From an uncultured Alcanivorax sp. (GTDB lineage Bacteria > Pseudomonadota > Gammaproteobacteria > Pseudomonadales > Alcanivoracaceae), in contig NZ_CAMYIV010000001.1 in the NCBI RefSeq assembly GCF_947258575.1, positions 1 to 39,913 on the forward strand: 39,913 nt of DNA, in the 5' to 3' direction. Below the pieces are notes generated by a model, which worked only from the letters and a program-made list of their open reading frames with translations, was not told where the DNA came from and made no database searches. The first letter of the stretch is position 1. Each line of letters starts with the position of its first letter. Shown here in pieces: positions 33,643-39,913 of this stretch. The position numbers were made by a program, and so were the translations under genes.

Positions 33643-33715
33643 GTGCTTTCCTTCTGGTTTGGGTGGCGAAACCACCCTCATTGGCGCCTAACCAGCCTGG
33701 CGCCAACAGCTTACG

Positions 33716-35056
33716 TCACTTCTTTTCAAACACCGCGATGGATTCCACATGGGTGGTGTGGGGGAACATGTCCATCACGCCCGCCGCTTTCAGACGGTAA
33801 CCCAGGGCGGTGAGTTCCCCGGCATCGCGAGCCAATGTGGCCGGATTACAGGACACATAGACGATCCGCTTTGCACCAAAGCGGGGCATCAGCTTCACCA
33901 TTTCCAGCGCGCCGGTGCGCGGTGGGTCAATCAGGATACGATCATACTTGCGGTTGGCCCAGCTTTGCCCGGCCACATCCTGGCTCAGATCCCAGGCGTG
34001 GAATTCCAGGTTTTCCAGGCCATTGCGGCGTGCATTCTCGTAGCCACGCTCGACCATGGCCCTGCTGACTTCCACGCCCACTACCTTGCCGGCTCGCTTC
34101 GCTGCCGGGATGGTGAAGTTCCCCAGACCACAGAACAGGTCCAGCACGGTGTCGTCCGGGGAGATGTCCAGCAAGTCCAGTGCCAACGGCACCATCTTGC
34201 GATTGATCTCTGCATTCACCTGGGTGAAATCCGTGGGGTGGAAGGCCAGTTCCACGTCGGCGGAGGGGTGGCGGTAGTGGAGCCGCTCCTCGTTCTCCGC
34301 CCCGGTGAGGGCCGGCCAGATACGATGCACGGTGCTTTCGTTGCCTGGCTGCAGGTAGAGGTGCCACCCCAGAGGCTGACAAAAATCCAGCAAGGCCTGC
34401 TGATCTTCATCGGGCAACGGGTCCAGATGACGGATGATCAACGCCACCTCGTCATCGCCGGCGGCAAGTTCGATCTGCGGAATCCGGCTGCGGCTCTTGA
34501 GGCCGTGCATCAGGGTGCGCAGGTCGGACAAGCGATGACCAACGGACGGAATCAACACTTCGCACTGCTGCAGCTGGGCGATGAAGCTGTTGCGCTTTTC
34601 CCGGAAGCCCACCAGGGTTTCGTCCTTGGCTTCCACGTATTTTACCCCCATACGGGCCTTGCTGCGGTAGCCGGTGACCGGGCCGGTGAGAGGCGCCAAC
34701 CACTCTTTCGGTTCCAGCCCACCGAAGTGCTGCAGCTGCTCGCGCAGTACCGCTTCCTTGCGGGCGATCTGCACGTCCGGGTTCATGTGCTGCAGGCTGC
34801 AACCGCCACACAGATTACTGTGCTGGCAGGGAGGCTCAACCCGGTCCGGTGAGGCGGTGACGATTTCCACCGCCTTGCCTTCGTCGAACTTGCGACGCAT
34901 GTAGGTGAACTTGAACATCACCTCTTCGCCAGGCAAGGCGTTGTCGATAAAGGTGGTCTTGCCATCACGGCGGGCAATGCCGCGGCCGTCGTGGCTGAGC
35001 GATTCAATGCTGGCGGGTTCCGGGGTTTCCGGTAACTGCTTGCGTTTTCGGGCCAT
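33716..35056 (-). CDS. rlmD: 23S rRNA (uracil-1939-C5)-methyltransferase
   Basis: SAM-dependent methyltransferase. From the ATG at 35056 (MARKRKQLPE, GAG upstream) it has 446 residues, near E. coli RlmD. A TRAM domain (IESLSHDGRGIARRDGKTTFI) is followed by the 4Fe-4S cysteines Cys77, Cys83 and Cys86 in CQHSNLCGGC. The SAM motif VLDLFCGLGNFTIPAAK and the catalytic-Cys motif YVSCNPATLARD are also seen. The frame extends back to 35134, but the earlier residues lack a ribosome-binding site. It is upstream of relA with a 73-base gap, the order found in related genomes. Confidence 0.95.
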   Translation of the reverse strand: MARKRKQLPETPEPASIESLSHDGRGIARRDGKTTFIDNALPGEEVMFKFTYMRRKFDEGKAVEIVTASPDRVEPPCQHSNLCGGCSLQHMNPDVQIARKEAVLREQLQHFGGLEPKEWLAPLTGPVTGYRSKARMGVKYVEAKDETLVGFREKRNSFIAQLQQCEVLIPSVGHRLSDLRTLMHGLKSRSRIPQIELAAGDDEVALIIRHLDPLPDEDQQALLDFCQPLGWHLYLQPGNESTVHRIWPALTGAENEERLHYRHPSADVELAFHPTDFTQVNAEINRKMVPLALDLLDISPDDTVLDLFCGLGNFTIPAAKRAGKVVGVEVSRAMVERGYENARRNGLENLEFHAWDLSQDVAGQSWANRKYDRILIDPPRTGALEMVKLMPRFGAKRIVYVSCNPATLARDAGELTALGYRLKAAGVMDMFPHTTHVESIAVFEKK

Positions 35057-35096
35057 TAATATCTCAGTGTTCAGGGATTGGGGCTTTGTGGGAAGT

Positions 35097-35153
35097 GATG
35101 CTTGCATCACGAAGAAGGCCGGTGCCGACGTCATTCATCATGCAAGCATGATT
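35097..35153. repeat. degenerate BIME upstream of rlmD
   Basis: GATGCTTGCATCACGAA (about 35097-35113) faces CATCATGCAAGCATGATTG (about 35135-35153). The ATGCTTGCAT core recalls family B but the TAGGAGC part is gone. Likely an old copy. Confidence 0.5.
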
Positions 35154-35237
35154 GATTCGCTGCACTCACCCTTCGGGCCGCCTTGCAGACGTTACTCCGC
35201 TGCGCTCCGTTCCCACAGGGTTTCAGATGGGGTTCCG

Positions 35238-35272
35238 CTGTTAACTGTTCACTCTTAACTGTTAACTATTCC
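35238..35272. repeat. 7-bp repeat array overlapping an exonuclease stop codon
   Basis: Units CTGTTAA, CTGTTCA, CTCTTAA, CTGTTAA and CTATTCC are in exact phase and of the same sequence family as the arrays beside relA. The exonuclease stop TAA (35262-35264, minus strand) and its last two codons (Asn-Ser) are made of array sequence. Confidence 0.85.
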
Positions 35273-36038
35273 CCTGCCAGGCTTCCAGGAAGCCCAGGAA
35301 GTGCGGATGGCCCTCGGCTTTCAGGTAATCCTTCAGCAGGGTCAGCTCCTGTTCGTAGCCGGTGGGGTCCAGTTCGCCGCGCATCAGCTGGAAGCGCAGG
35401 TAGACCAGCCAGGTGTTGAGCACATCGGTTTCGCAGTAATCGCGAATGCCCTTGAGGTTGCCTTCCTGGAAGGCCTCGAACACCTTGCCGCCGCTCATGC
35501 CCATCTTGCCGGGGAAACCCAGCAAGGTGGCGATCTGGTCCAGCGGGGCGTTGGCCCGGGCGTTGAACAGGGCCAGCTGGTCCATCAGGTCCAGATGGCG
35601 CTGGTGGTAGCGGCTGAGGTAGTTGTTCCATTTGAAGCTGGTGTCTTCATTACCGGTTTCCCAGTAACGACGGGCCTGTACGCCATGCTTGAGCGCGCGG
35701 TAGTGCAGCACCGGCAGATCAAAGCCACCGCCGTTCCAGCTCACAAGGTTGGGGGTGAAGCGGTCGATGCCGTCGTAGAAGCGCTCGATCAGCTCTTTCT
35801 CGGTGCTGTCTTCGTCTCCCAGGGACCAGACTTTCACGCCCTGGGTGGAGCGCAACACCACGGAAATGGCGACGATACGATGCAGGTGCAGGCGCAGGAA
35901 TTCGGTGCCATTTTCCTGGCGGCGCAGGTTCAACAAGGCACTGGCTGTGTCCTTGTCGTTCAAGCCGTCCAGGTCATAGATGCGTCGCCCACCGTCCAGG
36001 TCGGGGATGGTCTCGATATCGAATACCAGTACGTTCAT
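35262..36038 (-). CDS. predicted 3'-5' exonuclease, PolB-like (DEDDy)
   Basis: A 258-residue DnaQ-fold exonuclease of the DNA_pol_B_exo2 type (PF10108). Exo I is VFDIETIPD (Asp6, Glu8 area), Exo II is LVSWNGGGFDLPVL, and Exo III is YCETDVLNTWL, with Tyr and Asp as in DEDDy enzymes. GGAGAG lies before the ATG. It lies 50 bases downstream of cysM; stand-alone members are common in gammaproteobacteria but their role is not well defined. The terminal residues come from the 7-bp repeat array, so the C-terminus may vary between strains. Confidence 0.9.
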   Translation of the reverse strand: MNVLVFDIETIPDLDGGRRIYDLDGLNDKDTASALLNLRRQENGTEFLRLHLHRIVAISVVLRSTQGVKVWSLGDEDSTEKELIERFYDGIDRFTPNLVSWNGGGFDLPVLHYRALKHGVQARRYWETGNEDTSFKWNNYLSRYHQRHLDLMDQLALFNARANAPLDQIATLLGFPGKMGMSGGKVFEAFQEGNLKGIRDYCETDVLNTWLVYLRFQLMRGELDPTGYEQELTLLKDYLKAEGHPHFLGFLEAWQGNS

Positions 36039-36088
36039 TCAGCTCTCCAAAAAAGGAAGGGCCCGCCTCATGTTGCGGGCATCCAGCG

Positions 36089-36994
36089 TCAGGCTTGTTG
36101 CTGGAACACCCCCGTGGACAGGTAACGGTCGCCGCGGTCACAGATGATGGCCACGATGACGGCGTTTTCAAGCTCTTCACTCAGGCGCAGGGCCCCGGCC
36201 ACGGCACCGCCGGAAGAGACGCCACAACTGATGCCCTCTTCCCGGGCCAGCCGGCGCATGGTGTGTTCGGCTAGGGCCTGGTCCATATCAATGACCCGAT
36301 CTACCCGGGAGTCGTCGTAGATGGAAGGCAGGTATTGTTTCGGCCAGCGACGGATGCCGGGGATCGATGAGCCTTCGGTGGGCTGCAGGCCGACAATCTG
36401 GATCGCCGGATTCTGTTCTTTCAGGTACATGCTGCAGCCCATGATGGTACCGGTGGTACCCATGGAGCTGACAAAGTGGGTAACGCCACCGTCGGTATCG
36501 CGCCAGATTTCCGGGCCGGTGCTTTCGTAATGGGCCATGGGATTGTCCGGGTTGGCGAACTGGTCCAGCACCCTGCCCTCGCCCCGGGCCTGCATGGCCT
36601 GGGCCAGATCGCGGGCGCCTTCCATGCCCTCTTCCTTGCTCACGGAAATCAGCTCGGCGCCATAGGCTGCCATGGCATCTCGGCGTTCCTGGCTCTGGTT
36701 GGCGGGCATGATCAGTTTCATGCGGTAACCGCGCATGGCAGCGGCCATGGCCAGGGCAATACCGGTGTTACCGCTGGTGGCCTCGATGAGGGTATCGCCG
36801 GGTTGGATCTCGCCCCGCGCCTCCGCCTTCATGATCATGTTCAGGGCCGGGCGATCTTTCACCGAGCCTGCAGGATTATTGCCTTCCAGCTTCACCAGAA
36901 TGGTATTGGTGGTGTCGCCCGGCATCCGCTGCAGGCGAACCAGGGGCGTATTGCCCACGGTCTGTTCGATGGTTTTATGGTTCATGGCGCGCAT
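36089..36994 (-). CDS. cysM: cysteine synthase B
   Basis: PLP enzyme joining O-acetylserine with sulfide or thiosulfate. GNTPLVRLQRM near the start, the PLP lysine in GSVKDRPA (Lys46 from the start chosen), the phosphate loop TSGNTG and GTTGTIMG match CysM; the 'LQRMPGD' region is typical of CysM rather than CysK. The ATG at 36994 (MRAMNHKTI) has AGG four bases before it; ATG at 36985 (MNHKTIEQ) is equally consistent with homologues, and the frame's first start at 37021 is unlikely. It is divergent from gacS, as in pseudomonads. Confidence 0.93.
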   Translation of the reverse strand: MRAMNHKTIEQTVGNTPLVRLQRMPGDTTNTILVKLEGNNPAGSVKDRPALNMIMKAEARGEIQPGDTLIEATSGNTGIALAMAAAMRGYRMKLIMPANQSQERRDAMAAYGAELISVSKEEGMEGARDLAQAMQARGEGRVLDQFANPDNPMAHYESTGPEIWRDTDGGVTHFVSSMGTTGTIMGCSMYLKEQNPAIQIVGLQPTEGSSIPGIRRWPKQYLPSIYDDSRVDRVIDMDQALAEHTMRRLAREEGISCGVSSGGAVAGALRLSEELENAVIVAIICDRGDRYLSTGVFQQQA

Positions 36995-37062
36995 TGTACC
37001 TAAAGCGACAACACGCAACACGCTTCATGTACCCAACGGCATACTCGACATTGGCGGGGTCC

Positions 37063-37091
37063 GTGGCAGTTGCCCCTATCTCGGGCATAAT
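37063..37091 (+). promoter_or_regulatory. weak sigma70-like promoter of gacS
   Basis: GTGGCA (37063-37068) and CATAAT (37086-37091) are 17 bases apart, 31 bases upstream of the gacS ATG. The -10 matches five of six bases, the -35 four of six. Position is suitable for a short leader carrying the GGGGA ribosome-binding site. Confidence 0.35.
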
Positions 37092-37121
37092 GGGCGAAAA
37101 CAACAGCAAGAACGGGGATTC

Positions 37122-39830
37122 ATGGTCAACCAAAGCCTTCGCTCACGCCTGATGTTCATGGCCATTCTACCCGCCCTGATGGCGGCGCTGGTGGTGGGTG
37201 GTTATTCCCTGGTGAATCGGCTGGTGGATGTACGCGATACCAATGCCCAGCGCCAGCAGCTGGTCACCGACAGTTTTGCCGCCCGGTTGGAAAGCACCCC
37301 CATCACCGACACTGCTCGCCAGCAACAGCTTTTGCGCCAGTTGCTGGAAGCCGAAGACGTGCGTGCTGCCACTCTGAACTTCAGTGGTGACAACCCTACC
37401 CTGCATGCCGGGCCAAGACTGCGTCCGGCCACAAGCGTTACCAAGAAAGACAGTCGACAGCGGCTGGTGACTGATACCAGCTGGCAACTGACCCGGGATA
37501 TCAACCCCGGGAAACCGGCCACACTGACCGTGGAATTTACCCGCCAGGGCGAATACGTCTCCACTCTGGAAGGGCTGATCACCGTGATTGTGGTGATGGT
37601 AGGCCTGATGCTGCTGGCCATGGTGCCGGCTCTGCGCTTTTCCCAACAGCTGACAAACCCGATCGGGGAAATGGTGGCTGCCGTGCGGCGCATTCGCGAC
37701 GGTGACCTGAGCATGGCCATTCATACCCAGGCCAAGGGGGAACTGGCAGAGCTGGAAACCGCCCTGCGCCAGATGGTGTCGGCCCTGGCGGATGCCCAGA
37801 CCGAGCTGCAGCAGAACGTGGACCAGGCTACCCAGGATCTGCGCGAAACCCTGGAAACCATCGAAATCCAGAATATCGAGCTGGACATGGCCCGCAAGGA
37901 AGCGCTCAAGGCCAGCCAGATCAAGTCGGAGTTCCTGGCCAACATGAGCCACGAAATCCGCACCCCGCTCAATGGCATCATCGGCTTTACCAAGCTGCTG
38001 GAAAAATCCGCCATGAGCGCACGCCAGCAGGATTACCTGGGCACCATTCACAAGAGCGCCGATTCGTTGCTGGCAATCATCAACGACATTCTGGATTTCT
38101 CCAAGATCGAGGCTGGCAAGCTGTCCCTGGAGCATACCCCGCTCAACCTGCACGATCTGATTGAGGATGTGCAGACCCTGCTGGCTCCCATGGCTCAGGA
38201 CCGGGGCCTGGAACAGGCTGCCATCATCTACTCCGATGTGCCGGTGAACCTGCTCGGTGACCCCCTGCGCATCCGCCAGGTGCTCACCAACCTGCTCAGC
38301 AATGCCATCAAGTTCACCGAGCACGGCTCGGTGGTGGTGCGCGCCATGCTGGAGGAAGACCGTGGCGCAGAAGCGATCATCAAGCTGACGGTGACGGACA
38401 CCGGCAACGGCCTGAGCCCGGAAGCGCAGAAAAATCTGTTCAGCGCCTTTACCCAGGCAGACCAGAGTGCCCGCCGCCAGGAAGGCGGCACGGGCCTGGG
38501 GCTGGCCATCAGCAAACGTCTGGTGGAAGGCATGGGCGGCGAGATCGGCATCGACAGTAGCGAGGGCCAGGGTTCTACCTTCTGGTTCACCCTGCGGGCG
38601 GAGCGGGACCCGAAACAACGCCCTTCTCCCCACCTGGAACACTTCCGGGGTCGTACCGTGACGTTGGTGGAAACCGACGAATATGGCCGACTCGGGCTGT
38701 ACCACATGCTCAGCCACTGGCAGATGCGCATCAACGAATTCCACAGCCTGGACGACCTGATGACGGCCCTGGACCGGGGTGAGCTGGTCAGCAGTGATTT
38801 TCTCATCGTGGGGCTGCCCGCCCACCCGGAAAAACAGAGCATGCAGCCGGTGCTGGATAACCTGGCCGCCCTGGGCCAGCCCATGCTTGCCCTGAGCAAT
38901 AACCCGGAAAGCGTGTGCCGTTGGCTGGAGCACTATCCCCATTGCCAGGTGCAGGGCAAACCGGCCACCCGCCAGCGCCTGTTCAACGCCCTGCTGGCCT
39001 TGAGCGGCGAACTGGATAGCAGTGAGCTGGATGCCGACACCGACAACCGGCTGGACTATCCGGTATCGGTAATGGTGGTGGACGATCACCCCGGCAACCT
39101 GAAACTGGCCAGGGTCTTTCTGGAGGAGCTGGGCGCTATCGTCACACCCTGCGACAGTGGCCAGCAGGCCCTGGATGCATTTCGCGACCAGGAGTTCGAT
39201 CTGGTGTTCATGGATATTCAGATGCCGGGCATGGATGGCAAGACCACGACGGCAAGAATGCGAGAGCTGGAAGCCCCAGGTTGCCACACCCCCATCGTTG
39301 CCCTGACCGCTCACGCACTGGAAAGCGAACGCCGGGATCTGCTCGACAGCGGCCTGGATGATTACCTGAGTAAACCGATTACCGAAGGGCAGCTTCGCCA
39401 CACTCTGGAACAGTGGGTCATGGAAAAGCCACACCAGCCCCTTCCCGATTCAGGCGAAGACAGTGAACCGGCCAACGACAAGGTATTCGATGGAGACCTG
39501 GCCCGCCGCCGTGCCGGTGGCCGGCAATCGCTGGCCGATGAAATGCTGAAAATGCTGCTGGACAGTCTGTCAGAAGACCGCCCGGCCATATCTTCCGCCT
39601 TCGACAGCGGCGACCAGGACACTCTGCTCGAACGCGTTCATAAACTCCACGGCGCCACCCGCTACTGCGGCACACCACGTCTGGAGACGGCAGCAAAAAC
39701 CCTGGAAGAGGCCCTGAAAACCGGCGCCGGCCGGGAGTCCCTGGCACCAATGGTTTCGGCACTCTGTGACGAGATCTGCGCACTGGAACAGCTATGGCAG
39801 GATCAGGGGGAGGAAGTTACTAGCTTCTAG
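37122..39830 (+). CDS. gacS: hybrid sensor histidine kinase GacS/BarA
   Basis: A 902-residue inner-membrane kinase that phosphorylates the GacA/UvrY regulator. Two membrane helices (about residues 12-31 and 150-171) bracket a periplasmic domain, followed by HAMP. HisKA has His277 in [14 protein letters not shown]. The ATPase domain shows [14 protein letters not shown] and [10 protein letters not shown]. The receiver has Asp698 in [12 protein letters not shown] and Lys751 in YLSKPI, and the Hpt has His840 in [14 protein letters not shown]. The ATG at 37122 follows GGGGA; an open extension to 36735 overlaps cysM and is untranslated. The last codons (ACT AGC TTC TAG) already belong to the 7-bp array. 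Confidence 0.95.
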   Translation: MVNQSLRSRLMFMAILPALMAALVVGGYSLVNRLVDVRDTNAQRQQLVTDSFAARLESTPITDTARQQQLLRQLLEAEDVRAATLNFSGDNPTLHAGPRLRPATSVTKKDSRQRLVTDTSWQLTRDINPGKPATLTVEFTRQGEYVSTLEGLITVIVVMVGLMLLAMVPALRFSQQLTNPIGEMVAAVRRIRDGDLSMAIHTQAKGELAELETALRQMVSALADAQTELQQNVDQATQDLRETLETIEIQNIELDMARKEALKASQIKSEFLANMSHEIRTPLNGIIGFTKLLEKSAMSARQQDYLGTIHKSADSLLAIINDILDFSKIEAGKLSLEHTPLNLHDLIEDVQTLLAPMAQDRGLEQAAIIYSDVPVNLLGDPLRIRQVLTNLLSNAIKFTEHGSVVVRAMLEEDRGAEAIIKLTVTDTGNGLSPEAQKNLFSAFTQADQSARRQEGGTGLGLAISKRLVEGMGGEIGIDSSEGQGSTFWFTLRAERDPKQRPSPHLEHFRGRTVTLVETDEYGRLGLYHMLSHWQMRINEFHSLDDLMTALDRGELVSSDFLIVGLPAHPEKQSMQPVLDNLAALGQPMLALSNNPESVCRWLEHYPHCQVQGKPATRQRLFNALLALSGELDSSELDADTDNRLDYPVSVMVVDDHPGNLKLARVFLEELGAIVTPCDSGQQALDAFRDQEFDLVFMDIQMPGMDGKTTTARMRELEAPGCHTPIVALTAHALESERRDLLDSGLDDYLSKPITEGQLRHTLEQWVMEKPHQPLPDSGEDSEPANDKVFDGDLARRRAGGRQSLADEMLKMLLDSLSEDRPAISSAFDSGDQDTLLERVHKLHGATRYCGTPRLETAAKTLEEALKTGAGRESLAPMVSALCDEICALEQLWQDQGEEVTSF

Positions 39831-39913
39831 CTTCTAGCTTCTAGCTTCTAGCTTCTAGCTTCTAGCTTCTAGCTTCTAGCTTCTAGCTTCTAGCTTCTAG
39901 CTTCTAGCTTCTA
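39821..39913. repeat. 7-bp tandem repeat array (TAGCTTC)13, cut by window edge
   Basis: Thirteen perfect TAGCTTC units run to the window end, where a partial unit follows. The first units code for the last residues and the stop codon of gacS (TAG at 39828-39830). Because 7 is not a multiple of 3, TAG appears in every plus-strand frame within three units, so the array closes any reading frame entering it. Unit sequence is one base different from the TAGCTTG array at 2592-2710. Confidence 0.95.

Noticed and set aside
37167-39434. 755-codon minus-strand frame opposite gacS
   Set aside because: Gln/His/Val-rich antisense translation; gacS domains and catalytic residues are all on the plus strand.

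Overview
The window looks like chromosomal DNA of a marine gammaproteobacterium, most likely Alcanivorax or a close relative. This rests on moderate to high GC in the housekeeping genes, a gacS/barA – cysM – exonuclease – rlmD – relA – mazG neighbourhood of the kind seen in Pseudomonas and Alcanivorax, and REP/BIME palindromes with a RAYT gene. Genus is inferred from protein style and gene order, not from a database search. Nearly all genes lie on the minus strand; the clear exceptions are gacS at the right end, a small gene near 7.1 kb and the tRNA remnants at the left end.

Layout: (1) 1-190, the 3' end of a tRNA-Asn gene plus a second, scrambled tRNA-Asn 3' end, each followed by a near-identical terminator. 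(2) 0.28-4.5 kb, galE, cysC, a four-helix-bundle (23S rRNA IVP family) gene bracketed by inverted 7-bp repeat arrays, and an SLC13/RCK permease. (3) 4.7-11 kb, a bacillosamine-type set: PglF/WbpM-like dehydratase, PglE-like aminotransferase, PglD-like acetyltransferase, PglC-like phosphosugar transferase and a GT4. (4) 11-18.5 kb, visibly AT-richer: a Wzy-like membrane protein, two more GT4 enzymes, a hexapeptide acyltransferase, a Wzx flippase and three separate PAPS-type sulfotransferases. (5) 18.5-23.8 kb, wzc, wzb, wza and a Wzi-family barrel. Together these describe a Wzy-dependent surface polysaccharide that is probably sulfated, with cysC (PAPS synthesis) and perhaps the permease supplying the sulfate donor. 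(6) 24.2-28.8 kb, an SDR protein, a Blc-type lipocalin, a molybdopterin oxidoreductase and a RAYT with a damaged HUH motif. (7) 29-37 kb, a porin, mazG, relA, rlmD, a DnaQ/PolB-like exonuclease and cysM. (8) 37.1-39.8 kb, a GacS/BarA hybrid kinase running into a 7-bp repeat array at the window edge.

Two kinds of repeat recur. REP/BIME palindromes fall into two sequence families (core GCGGTCGTTCGACCGC, and GTAGGAGCTATGC...GCATAGCTCCTAC). Separately, arrays of 7-bp units of several different sequences occur at five places, three of them containing the stop codon of the neighbouring gene and one starting a single base past it. One inverted pair brackets the four-helix-bundle gene. This association is the most unusual thing I see in the window.
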